Origin: Apis mellifera
Taxonomy: Eukaryota > Arthropoda > Insecta > Hymenoptera > Apidae
Length of the DNA stretch: 64,000 bases
Direction: 5' to 3'
Assembly: GCF_003254395.2 (NCBI RefSeq)
Contig: NC_037646.1
Span: 1,922,001-1,986,000 of the forward strand
Shown here: positions 16,701 through 26,765 of the stretch, one piece after another
Position numbering within the stretch: position 1 is the stretch's first letter
How the letters are laid out: each line of letters begins with the position of its first letter
The notes under the pieces: generated by a model
The model's database searches: none
Told to the model about the DNA's origin: nothing
What the model saw: the letters and a program-made list of their open reading frames with translations, nothing else
Program-made: the position numbers and the translations under genes

Positions 16701-16911
16701 TATTACTGTTATATGATATTAACGTGATATTATATATTACATAAAGATATAAGTAAATATTTTCTTTATATGAAAAATAAAATATCTTAAATCATTGATT
16801 AAAGACAAAATAATAATTAATCAATATGATTACATAAAAATATTAAATAAAAAGATTAAAGAAAAATATTAAAAAATAAATATTCACCTTTCGTTGTTTT
16901 GGTACTTCCAT
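1777..16911 (-). CDS. EPG5: EPG5, ectopic P-granules protein 5 homolog (autophagosome-lysosome tether), 30 exons
   Basis: EPG5 is a Rab7 effector that tethers autophagosomes to late endosomes and lysosomes and promotes SNARE-driven fusion. Exons in transcript order: 16911-16888, 16392-16156, 15848-14691, 14097-13693, 13615-13393, 13309-13137, 13071-12931, 12868-12708, 11966-11837, 11762-11218, 11128-10951, 10683-10660, 10487-10260, 10200-10037, 9926-9741, 9631-9508, 9039-8521, 8421-8279, 8179-8002, 7903-7706, 7633-7502, 6680-6447, 6356-6173, 5480-4921, 3969-3800, 3723-3515, 3461-3186, 2943-2727, 2655-2446, 2128-1777. All borders are GT/AG and every phase closes, giving about 2,560 residues; the human protein is about 2,580. 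The start MEVPKQRK is followed by a charged, low-complexity N-terminus (to about residue 150). The rest is long, mostly helical, without membrane segments. The identity rests on recognising the conserved block in exon 3 (ESQLASLYFNQELAWIDMFI and the following region) plus length. No catalytic motif is expected. Exon borders were read by eye, so a few could be off. Confidence 0.9.
3970..4920 (-). other. Longest EPG5 intron (about 950 bases)
   Basis: This AT-rich intron separates the exons ending at 4921 and starting at 3969 on the minus strand. Its borders are CAG|gtaatt and ttttcag|ACT. It holds (TATAT)n-like sequence near 4020-4075 and nothing that reads as coding. Confidence 0.6.
7019..7080. 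repeat. Short minisatellite in an EPG5 intron
   Basis: About three tandem copies of an 11-base unit close to ATATATAAGAT are followed by degenerate copies (ATAATATAAG, ATAATCTG, ATAATCTG). It lies inside the intron between EPG5 exons 7633-7502 and 6680-6447 and has no coding role. Confidence 0.6.
10609..10653 (-). promoter_or_regulatory. CU-rich intronic tract beside the EPG5 microexon
   Basis: The plus strand is an almost pure purine run (A/G with one C near 10645), so the EPG5 pre-mRNA has a C/U tract of about 45 nt starting some 7 nt after the microexon donor. It contains several UCUCU and UUCUCUUU motifs, the known binding preference of PTB-family splicing regulators. A role in microexon control is inferred. 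Confidence 0.4.
10660..10683 (-). other. EPG5: EPG5 24-nt in-frame microexon (LATEEINE)
   Basis: On the minus strand an ATTAG acceptor precedes 24 bases encoding LATEEINE, followed by a GAG|GTGTGA donor. Flanking exons (11128-10951 and 10487-10260) join directly in phase 0, so the microexon can be included or skipped without a frame change. In the transcript the bases just after its donor form a long pyrimidine tract (purine-rich 10609-10653 on the plus strand). Optional use is inferred; splicing cannot be observed here. Confidence 0.6.
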
Positions 16912-17094
16912 TTTATATAAACACAATAAATTTTGTGTAAATTTCTTTTATATATAAATATTGAATTTATCACATAGCATTAACATGCAAAATATGAAAA
17001 ATATAATTAAAAATAAGAATTATATTTATTACACAATAACAAATTTTCACAATACTATTCTGAAATATTTCTGAATATTAATATTACTGATTGA

Positions 17095-17257
17095 TTACGC
17101 ATTCTCTATTTCTTGCGTAACCTATCATCTGTCAAAATATATTACAATTTTAAATTGGCAGTTTTTATATTACAATTATTTAATATTAATTTTTTATTTA
17201 AAAAATTAATTTAATAAATTAATATTACTAAAACTTGCATAAAAAAATTCTGCGTAA
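17095..17257. promoter_or_regulatory. Cluster of three TGCGTAA motifs upstream of EPG5
   Basis: TTACGCA at 17095-17101 and TTGCGTAA at 17113-17120 form an inverted pair with a 12-base spacer. A third TGCGTAA lies at 17251-17257. They are 180-350 bases upstream of the EPG5 start codon. The motif resembles C/EBP and PAR-type bZIP half-sites. Function is inferred from position and repetition only. Confidence 0.35.
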
Positions 17258-19039
17258 TGATTAGTATGAAATAGCAGACAATTTTTTTGTTTATCGATAG
17301 AATTACATACAAATAAAGTGCTGCCAGCTGTTCTAGAATCACAGGTGGTACAGGCATAAAATAGATATTATAGAATTCTTTTTTTATAAGGATAATGTAT
17401 AGATAATATATAAAATTAACATAACATGCAATATTTTTTCGTGCCAGAAATCATAAATAGATATAGATAATAAGAACATTACCATTTTTATGCAAATTAT
17501 CAGAATAAAATAAAATTATATGTTACAATATTAATAATTAAAATTAAAATTAAATTTTAGAATTTTTAAAAAATTTAGAAATTATAAATAACATATAGAT
17601 CTAAATTCTTTATATTGCAAATAAATATAGAATTCTATATAGAAATATAAAAATATAGAATTCTATATTTTTATAAGTAATATATTTATTTATTCATTCT
17701 TATATATATTAATGAATATGTTATGTGTATATATGAAAATTAATATTGAAAGTTATTTGATCGAAAGTTAAATAATCTTAAAATAAATAATATAATAAAA
17801 AAAAATAATCTAAAACTAAATCTTTCTCATATTAATATATATTTCAAAAAACAACATTTACATTTTATAAATGATAGAATTGATCCATCATATTGAAAAA
17901 AAATTTATATAATAAATTTATATATAAAAAAAAAAATTAAAAAATAAATTGTGATATTTTTTCGAATGTATAATTGTTTTATTAAAAAAATATAAAATAA
18001 AATTTTGTTGAAAATTGTTTTTATTTAATATAGAAATTTCAAAATATATATGTATAACTCCAATAATCTAATCAATATTCGATGAAGCAAATAATAACTT
18101 TTATTAAGAATTTCAAAAACAAGTTTACATTTCATTTTATTAAATGAATTTGAATTGAATATGCATATTAAACAATTAAATTGCTCAAGAGCTTTTATTT
18201 TTTTTTAAATTTTATAATATCGAACTGAAACATAACTAATTCATTAATTAAAAAAATATTTTAATACATTTTTTTCTAATATTTTTAAAAGGTTGAAATA
18301 ATAAAAAATTGAAGTAAAATAAATTTTTTAAATTAATTTTTAAATTATTTGTAAAATTTGATTTTTAAATTATTATTTTACTAATTGAAAATTATTGTTG
18401 TTTAAATTAATTTCATATACAATATGAATGTCCTAAAAATATGAGGTCATTCATTACTTGAAGATTTCTTAATGATTTTATTAACAAATTATTAACAAAA
18501 AAAACTAACCAATCATAGAACGCATAGCATAATTGAATATAATTGAATATTATATATTATATTGAATATTATAATTATATTTATTGTTCATAATATAATT
18601 TGATATAATTTTGTATCGAAAAAAAATATTTGTTATATTTAAATACTTCGTTATATATTGCTTGAATTTGTTCGTGGTCAATCGGCGGTATAGTCAATGC
18701 TATGCAGTTTGATTAGGTTAGTTTTTTTGTTAATAACTCATTAACAAAATCGAAACAAATATTTTTTCAAAGAAAAATATTACTTAAAATTACATTAGGA
18801 ATCTCTAGTTAAGAGATGTTTCCATATTTTTGGGACTCTATATATAATTTAGAAATTAAACATTTGAAAAAAAAATCTTCAAAGTTCTATGTCCCTAGAA
18901 ATAAAGTTTTAAGTTCAGTAAAGTTTAAAAAAAGATATATGTTTTATTTTCAACAAGAAACAATCAGAATCAATTTATCAACAATAAAGAAATTTGAAAT
19001 ATGATATTGTCAAGATATTTTTTTTAATAAATATATACA

Positions 19040-19071
19040 ATAAATATATAAAATATATATATAAATATATA

Positions 19072-19142
<71 letters not shown>

Positions 19143-19162
19143 CATATATATATATATATAAA
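19040..19162. repeat. (TA)n microsatellite
   Basis: A nearly perfect alternating TA tract, densest at about 19076-19137, lies some 220 bases upstream of the NOP53 start codon. The Tyr/Ile-rich open frame across it on the minus strand is a product of the repeat. Confidence 0.9.
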
Positions 19163-19385
19163 TGTATAAAAATCTAATATTATTAATTCTCAAATATATA
19201 ATAATAATTAATTCTCAAATAATAATAAATATAATGTTCAAAAATAAAAAATAAAATATAGTTTTACATATCATTTTTTTCTACAATAGGGAATTTTTCT
19301 TGCAACTCTAATTTCAAGCTCGAATTGAAAATCACATTATATTAAGTATTGTGCTGAATAATATAATTTTATTGATCACAATAAA

Positions 19386-21061
19386 ATGCCTGCAATTAAA
19401 ACGAAAAAACGTAAAGTTTCTAAAAAAACAAAAAAAGCATGGCGTAAATATACAGATACAAAAGATATTGAAAAATTTTTGGAAAATTCACAATTAGAAG
19501 AAAGGTTAGGTTCTTTCGCGATTCACAAGGATTCAGAATTGTTCAGTATTTCTATAGCACCTGAAATATTTTCAAAGCAAAAACGTCGAGAATTATTAAA
19601 ATTGAAAGAACCACGATGTTTTAACATTTTAAAACCTCATACAGCCGTTCCAGATCCAATAACAAAAAGAAATCGTGTAAGAACTAAAGATGAAAGAAAA
19701 AATGCATTAGTTTTAAAAAAAGAAGCTATCAGAAAGTCTCAAAATATTTTGACATTAAAAGAAAAGTTAAGATTGAAAAACAAAATGATTGCAGCAAAGA
19801 AAAAATTAAATAAACCAAAAAGAGATGAATTTAATATAAATATATGGAAAGAAAAAAATACAAAAGACATTAATATTGATTGGATGTCTTCGGACACAAT
19901 AAGACATACATTAACACATTTTGGAATAAAAAAAAAGAGAATACCTTCTTCTTTGCACAAAAAACCTTCTAATATTCCAGCAGTTGAAGCTCCTCATCCA
20001 GGTACATCCTATAATCCTTCATTTGAAGATCATCAAAAGTTATTACTTGAAGTAGCTCAAAAAGAAATGGAACTTATAAAAGAAGAAGAACATTTGAATA
20101 GAGTTACCACAAAAATGTTCAAAAAGGTATTATTTTATTAATTAAATTTATAAAATTAAAAATAAATAATTATACATTAAAATTATATTTTAGGTTTCAC
20201 TTAAAGAAAAAGAAGATAACTTGATAAAAGAAATGTCAGAAGGTCTTAAATTAGAAGATAATCAAGATTTTAATGAAGATGAAAATAATGATCCAATAGT
20301 AAAATCTATAAATCCACCTGTTAAAAATAAAAAAAAAACTCGTGTGCAAAGACGTAAACAAAAAGAACAGAAAAATTTGGTACATAAAAAGCAACAAGAA
20401 AAAGTAGAGAAAAAAAAGATTTCAGATATATATAAATTAAGAGTATTAGATAGACAGTTAGCTGCTAAAGAAAAGAAAGAAAAAGTATTACACGAAAAGA
20501 GATTAAAGAAGAAAATACTTAAAACAGTGGGCACTAAAACTCTTAGTAAAGTTAAATTTGAACCTTTGGAACTTGATTTTAAATTAGGTTCAGAATTAAC
20601 TGGAAATTTGCGGAATTCTGAACCAACTGGTAATCTATTGAAAGATAGATTCAAATCTCTTCAACAGAGAAATATTATTGCTCCTACTAATATCAAATTG
20701 TAAGTATAAGATACTTAATAATTAATTTATACAATCATATAAAATCATATAAAATTATATATTTTTCAATTATATATATATTTATTTTAATCACATTAAT
20801 TTTATATCAAGTTATCTTCTTTTAAAATAATTTAAATATTTAAAATATAATTTAAATATTCATTCTCTATGTATGCATGAATATGTGTGTAAAATTATAA
20901 TAGTTGTTAATTATATATTTTTTATAATTTCTCTTTATTAAATATTTAAATTATAATGATATATATATATATTCTTTTGTTACAGAAAACGAGACAAAGC
21001 TAAAATAAAACGTTTTATAAAATCAGATCATAAAATCGATGTGACGAAAGTAAAAAAGTAA
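19386..21061 (+). CDS. NOP53: NOP53 (GLTSCR2), ribosome biogenesis protein
   Basis: NOP53 is a nucleolar protein of late 60S subunit assembly that recruits the exosome helicase Mtr4 for ITS2 processing. In animals it also binds 5S RNP components. Exons are 19386-20126, 20194-20699 and 20986-21061, with donors AAG|gtatta and TT|gtaagt and acceptors tttag|GTT and tacag|A. Phases close to give 440 residues; the human protein is slightly longer (about 480). The protein is very Lys/Arg rich with several nuclear/nucleolar signal-like stretches. The diagnostic block PAVEAPHPGTSYNPSFEDHQ lies at residues 198-217, followed by an acidic and basic coiled region (218-260, 320-370) and a basic C-terminus ending KVKK. 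The start codon is the first ATG in the frame and gives the expected basic N-terminus. AATAAA hexamers at 21081-21086 and 21096-21101 fit as polyadenylation signals. Confidence 0.93.
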
Positions 21062-21764
21062 AATAATTTATAATATTTTTAATAAATATAGGTTAAATAA
21101 AAAAAATAATAAACTTATTTAATGAGAGTTATCTCTTGAGACCATAAATTTTGTAATTCAAGTAGATAAAATTCAAGTAAACGGAAAAATACAGGTATAA
21201 CTCAAATATTGAACAATCAGCAAAATGTCTCGAATTTATGAAACGTTCTGGATTATTTTAAATCTATGAACGAATATATATAATATATAGTATATAGTAT
21301 AGAATACAAATATATAGTAATACTTACTTTAGCGTTCGCAATTAGGATCGAAAATAGAATTCTTATTTGATTAAATGATTTCTACGAATTCAATTGAATG
21401 AAAAAAAAGAATAAAATGTGAGATATGAATGTGAAGTATAATCGACACATGCAAAATGGACGATCATCGAGTTTCATTTTTCGACATTAATAGTTTATAA
21501 TAATTGAGCAAAAAAAAAAAAAAAAGTATAAGTAATATATCATATATTCAACAAAATACATAAATTCAAGTGTTAAATATTTAATTTGAATGTTGAAAAC
21601 AATTATAAAGTTTTCAAAAATTGATAAATATAATGACGAATATTTAAGTACTTAAAATTTAAATAGACAAAAAGCCGGATACAAAACTAAGCATCACTAT
21701 AATATTAAATAATATCGCTTATGTTAAAATATATTAAAATATATAAAATCTGTAATGGAATATA
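21062..21764. other. NOP53 3' region and AT-rich spacer
   Basis: Holds the two AATAAA hexamers just after the NOP53 stop codon, then moderately AT-rich sequence with an A-run near 21513-21527. No gene is visible before the mariner insertion. Confidence 0.5.
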
Positions 21765-21943
21765 TTAGAATGTTCTATAACTTTCTTTCGCATAACGTTA
21801 ACCATGACTTTAAATGACTATATTTACATAAACATGCAGGCTTATTTATTTGCCGTCTATGGCATCTTTTTTAGTCGTCTCAGAGCTCTTTTAAAATATG
21901 TTAGTAACAATCTCTTTTAAAACTTTTTTTTATACCGTTCAGT

Positions 21944-22972
21944 ATGGATAGCCAAAGGAAGCATTTGCAGCATTTCATTGCTTTAAGAAAGGTAATAGTG
22001 CAAATGATACTACAGACGAGATTTGTACCGTTTACGGGAGTGCTACGACTATTATTACGATCATCCACAATTGATTTAAGAAATTTAGAGCTGACAATTT
22101 TGGCTTGAAAAATGAAGACCGCAGCGGCCGCATAGCAACGACGGATACGAATCTTATCAAAGCCATGTTGAAAATTCGCGATATAATGTGCAAGAAATAA
22201 TGGATGCCACTAAAATTTTCAGAATAACAATACATAATTACCTGATGGGATATATTCGATGTGAAGTTTGGATTTCACAACTATTGATGGAGACCAGTCT
22301 TATAAATCACATCTTTATGTGAGATTTACTTCTCCAGCGACATGAAAGAGATCCTTACTTAAAGAAACTTGGAGACGAGATTTGGATTTTGTATCAAAAT
22401 GTGCATCGAAAACACATTTTGTCCGAGGATAATAGAGCTTTAACTGTCGCGAAACCTGGACTTCATCCGAAGAAAGTTTTTTTATTTATTTAGTGAGATT
22501 GGAAATGTTTATTATGCTCTTTCTGTAAAGTGAAACCATCAATTTTTTATATTATTTTTTATATTATATTATTTTATTTTATTTTATATTATTTTTATTT
22601 TATTTTTTATATTATTTTTTATTTTATTTTTTATAGTATTTTACCAAATCCTATAATCAGCTTGATAAATTGAAAGCCACCTTAGCAGAAAAACAGCCAA
22701 AATTGACGAGATGCAAAATCGCATGTTGCATTGGTTATAGGAAAAAAGCTGTTACAGTTTGATTGAGAAATTCTACCGCATCCTCCGTATTCCCCAGATT
22801 TCTCTCCATCCAACTATTAATTGTTCATTAAAAAATTTTCTCCATGATAAATAGTTCTGTAAGCGAAATAAAAACGCAATATTTTACAAATAAGCCACAA
22901 AAATTTTGGAAAGAGGAAATAATGAGACTTTCTGAAAGACAGAAGAAAATGAGGAAAACGATTCATATATAA
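21944..22972 (+). pseudogene. Mariner transposase remnant
   Basis: Fragments of a mariner transposase can be read in shifting frames. They include an N-terminal start MDSQRKHLQHF at 21944, a helix-turn-helix region with KFRADNFGLKNEDRSGR near 22078, a catalytic-domain piece LLLQRHERDPYLKKLGDE near 22327, KPGLHPKKVF near 22458, and PHPPYSPDFSPSNY near 22779, which is the segment around the third catalytic Asp. The final piece, MRLSERQKKM near 22924, is the usual C-terminal stretch. At least several frameshifts and stop codons separate these pieces, so no functional protein is possible. Confidence 0.9.
22540..22640. repeat. Low-complexity TTTTATATTATT expansion inside the mariner
   Basis: About 100 bases of degenerate repeats of TTTTATATTATTTTT interrupt the transposase remnant after the KPGLHPKKV block. 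This is probably slippage after the element died. Confidence 0.7.
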
Positions 22973-23054
22973 TGCAATAAATCAATCTTAAACAGCAAAT
23001 ATTGCGTATTTATTTCGTATCAAAAAAAAGAAAGAAATTTATGGAACATCCTAA

Positions 23055-26000
23055 TATAATTGATATATAATGAATCGAAAATAAGTTACTATAAACTAAT
23101 ATATTAATATTAAATTGGAACGGAAACGATTAAGTTCATGGTTATAGAACTTTATGTATAATTTTCAAAATAGATTATATTTGAATATTAATACAGTCAA
23201 TGTATGTACAAAGTTTATCAGTTTAGTATATAAATAATTTAATTAAAAAAGTAAAAATAAAGTTATTATAAAATAATATAATATTGATAGGACATATAAA
23301 TATTAAAGTAAAAATTATGATAGATGGAGATATTGTTTTTAGAAATTAATAATCAGTTTTAATTTTCTTAAGTACGATTCAGTAAATAGGTAGTTGATTC
23401 ATTGAAAATTGTTAATCGATGGTGCAACAAATTCTATAATCAATATATATATATTAGAGAACTCTCATAATGACTTAAATTATGCTTTTCAAAATTATAA
23501 TGACATTTCTATCATTTCAATCTAAAAAATGATAATTATTGGAATATGGAATAAATATTGGAATATGCTCGAAGCATACTATAATGTTACAATAACCAAG
23601 TTTATCATAACAAAAATTATCAGTTGAATAATGAAATAATAAGAGATTGAAAATTCAATCTTGTGTTTATCACAAAATTTTTTTGTGAATGTTTTCTCAA
23701 TTGTTCGCGTTTACACAAAAAATGAAACATGTTACATGTTCATCCATAATGAATTGAGATTTTCTGAGAAACTCTATTGTTCTTTAGAAATCCTATATTC
23801 CAACTATAAATAATTTACAACCAAACATTTTATGAGGATTATAGAATGGAAATCATTACTACAAATTTAGAAATAAAAATTTTATTTCTCTAATTTAAAG
23901 AATTAAACAGTATGTTCGAACATCATTAAAGATGTTTTGAGAAAAGATGAATTTCCATTTAATTAGTAAATATATCAAATATTATTGTACGTAGCAAACT
24001 TATAATTACTTTTGATTGAAATTGGATTAAATTCATAGAGATCAAATGTTATTAAGATGAAAACTTAACAACATTATGGAGGATAATAATTTTCAATAAG
24101 AGTAATAAAAGAGTATAATTTTCAATAATAAAAACTCAGTTTTTATTATTTTATTATTTTTGTTATTATTATTTTATGATTATATATTATTATTAACATT
24201 GATCAAAAACGATTATAATGTCGAAGATGAATCGAAGAGTAAATCAACATTTAATTTGTTGTTGAAGAAAATTTTTTGTTAAATCTTGATAACAATTCGT
24301 GCTGATTTTTAAGAAATTTTTTAATGATTTTAATGATATAATATTCGATTTTATTTTTTTTTATTGTAATCTTTTTTTAAAATTAAATCTTTAATTTGTT
24401 GTTGAATCATGATACTCAAGATAGTGTAAATTGATTCTTAGGAATGTAGTGTAATTTAAAATAGCGCTCAATTCTTTTTTTGAAGTTATGTGATTTTTAG
24501 AATAAAGCATTTTTTTTATTTGTTGTATATTTTTATGAAGAATTTATGCTTAAATTTGAAGTCATTTATTGATCATCAATCTCTATCTTTAAATGAATCT
24601 TTATGATCCAGAGATCTAAAAATAATGTTGGATAAAATCAATAGATAAAGTTATTTAACTAAAAGATAGTTGTAAACTGTTAACTAAAAGATAGTTTGAA
24701 ATTGGAAGATTTATACTTAAGATAAATTAAATAAGGAATATAAGAAATTTACGATGGAATTAAATGTTCATGCTAAAGAATAATTTGAAAGAAAATATTG
24801 ATTGGAATACAACAAATCGATATTGATGTACATACGATGGTCATAAGTTTCATGTTTCAAATTCTGTAAATTCGATTCTGTAACTATAGATAGGATAAGA
24901 AATAACTTTCTTGAATATTAATGACATTTTTTTAATGAAGAAGATCTAAATAAGATGAAATAAGAGGATTAATGTCATTTCTTATTTGGAATAAACGAAA
25001 GATGTTTAAGATGTCTTTAGTATTCAAAAGATGTCGCTGGCAATCAATTCTTATTCTATCTCTATCCTAACGATTTGTTTTTGGTTATATACTTATTCTT
25101 AACACGCATAGACGAGGAATATAATTGAATACTCATTTCATCATTCATTCAAAATTACAATGTATATTGACTTTTTAAAATATATTTAAAATATATATTA
25201 TAAAAGATATAGATATTTTTGATTTTAAATTTTATATGCATTTTTTTTGACAATTCTAATTCCATATATCCTTCTCTTTATTTTCTCCTTATTTTTTGCT
25301 TATAAATTATTATAATCAATATTTTTAATTTCTATTATTTTGGATTTTATTATTAAAAAAATAATTTAAAATATTTTAAAGTATATAATTGATCATAAAG
25401 TATATGGTTAATTTAATCAAATTTGAAAATAATTAAATTTTTATATGTAAAATAGTGTATATTTTTAATTAAATTTATTCGAATAATTTAACAAAGAAAG
25501 GAAATAAATATGAGGAAACAAGATAAATGCATGTGGAGCAACAATGATCTGCATGAGATTTGACAAATGCTGCCGAATTTTTTGAAATGAAAAAAATGAA
25601 TATACAATTATAATGACAAATACTATTATTATCTAAATACTATTACTATTATAATCATTAAGTAATTTCAATTCTTCAAAGATTATTTTATTTATTATTC
25701 TCTGATCTAAGGAATTACTTAAACTACAAATAGTTATTATAGTCCATTGATATTAGTCCACCCATTATATATTTTCGATGCATAAAATTTTATAAAATAT
25801 TGATTTTTACAATATATTAAAAAATCAAAACCTAAGATAATCAGTTTTTAAATAATTATCAAAATTTTATTATTAATATTTTTTTTATATTTATTTTATA
25901 AATATATATTTATTTATAATATTTATTAATTATAAAATTTTTAATTATTATTATTCTAAAAATATGTAATATAAAATTATATATTTCTACTTATATATTT

Positions 26001-26453
26001 TTATCTTGTCCAACTAATTGCATAACAATAAACAATATATTTTTATTTATTTTCTAAAAAATTTGAATACAATCATAATGGTTATATATTATAGGTAATT
26101 ATAAATAAACACACTTACTAAAATAATAAAGAAATTCATGATAGAAACAAAAAATATATTAAATGATAGATCTATCATGAATTTCATCTATGCTATCATA
26201 AACAAAATTAAAATTTATTGATTATATTAAAAAATAGCTAAATTCATTAAGTAATAATATACATTTCAATAGTCATAACCTAATCACACTCTTAATATTT
26301 ATATTTTTTAAATTTTTACATCATTTATACATCATTATGAAATATATATATTTAAAATTTAACTTTTCACATTCTTAAAATGTAAATGTATCTTTTAAAT
26401 GTTTGCAAGATAAAATTAAATTATAATATGTGTAATAACATTGCTCAATAAAT
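23055..26453. other. AT-rich intergenic region without visible genes
   Basis: No supported open frame on either strand. A small direct repeat of TTAACTAAAAGATAGTT occurs at about 24656-24671 and 24680-24696. The rest is simple AT-rich spacer leading to the glycerate-kinase-like gene. Confidence 0.6.
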
Positions 26454-26720
26454 ATGATGACCAAAGCAAAAAAAAAACCGAGGAAGCGAAAACCAAGAAT
26501 AGACGATCCTTATGCAGAAGAACAAAGACAAATTAAAATTAAAGCGTTAAAAGAAAAAAGACAAAAAATAATAGATGAAGTTAAACTTTCATTAGAATCA
26601 AGAAGAAGAGATAAAATAATTCTCCAAAATGCATTTTTTGATAAAGAAAGTAAACTCCGAAGGAAAACACTTAGAGATTCTAAAAAGGAAGGAAGTGAAA
26701 AGATTATGCTAGAGGTGCTG

Positions 26721-26765
<45 letters not shown>

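Larger units (their letters stand above)
16912..19385. other. Divergent intergenic spacer between EPG5 and NOP53
   Basis: EPG5 runs leftward and NOP53 rightward from this 2.5 kb spacer, so it must hold both promoters. The left part (about 17090-17350) is richer in GC and holds three TGCGTAA motifs. The rest is AT-rich with a long (TA)n microsatellite close to NOP53. No convincing TATA box was picked out among the many AT runs. Confidence 0.6.
21765..23054 (+). mobile_element. Degraded mariner-family DNA transposon
   Basis: The left end reads TTAGAATGTTCTATAACTTT and the right end, on the complement, TTAGGATGTTCCATAAATTT; these imperfect inverted terminal repeats agree over nearly 30 bases. 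A TA dinucleotide flanks each side (21763-21764 and 23055-23056), as expected for mariner target-site duplication. The span of 1,290 bases matches the usual full length near 1.3 kb. The interior contains a decayed transposase. A TTTTATATTATT low-complexity expansion at about 22540-22640 interrupts it. The element lies between NOP53 and the glycerate-kinase-like gene and looks long dead. Confidence 0.93.

Noticed and set aside
18978..19193. Tyr/Ile-repeat open frame
   Set aside because: Generated entirely by the (TA)n microsatellite.
19739..19960. Minus-strand open frame inside NOP53
   Set aside because: It is the complement of a Lys-rich coding exon, which gives Phe/Leu-rich frames by composition; the plus-strand gene has family motifs and splice sites.
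20262..20654. 130-codon minus-strand frame
   Set aside because: Shadow of NOP53 exon 2; Phe/Ser/Leu-rich and without any recognised feature.
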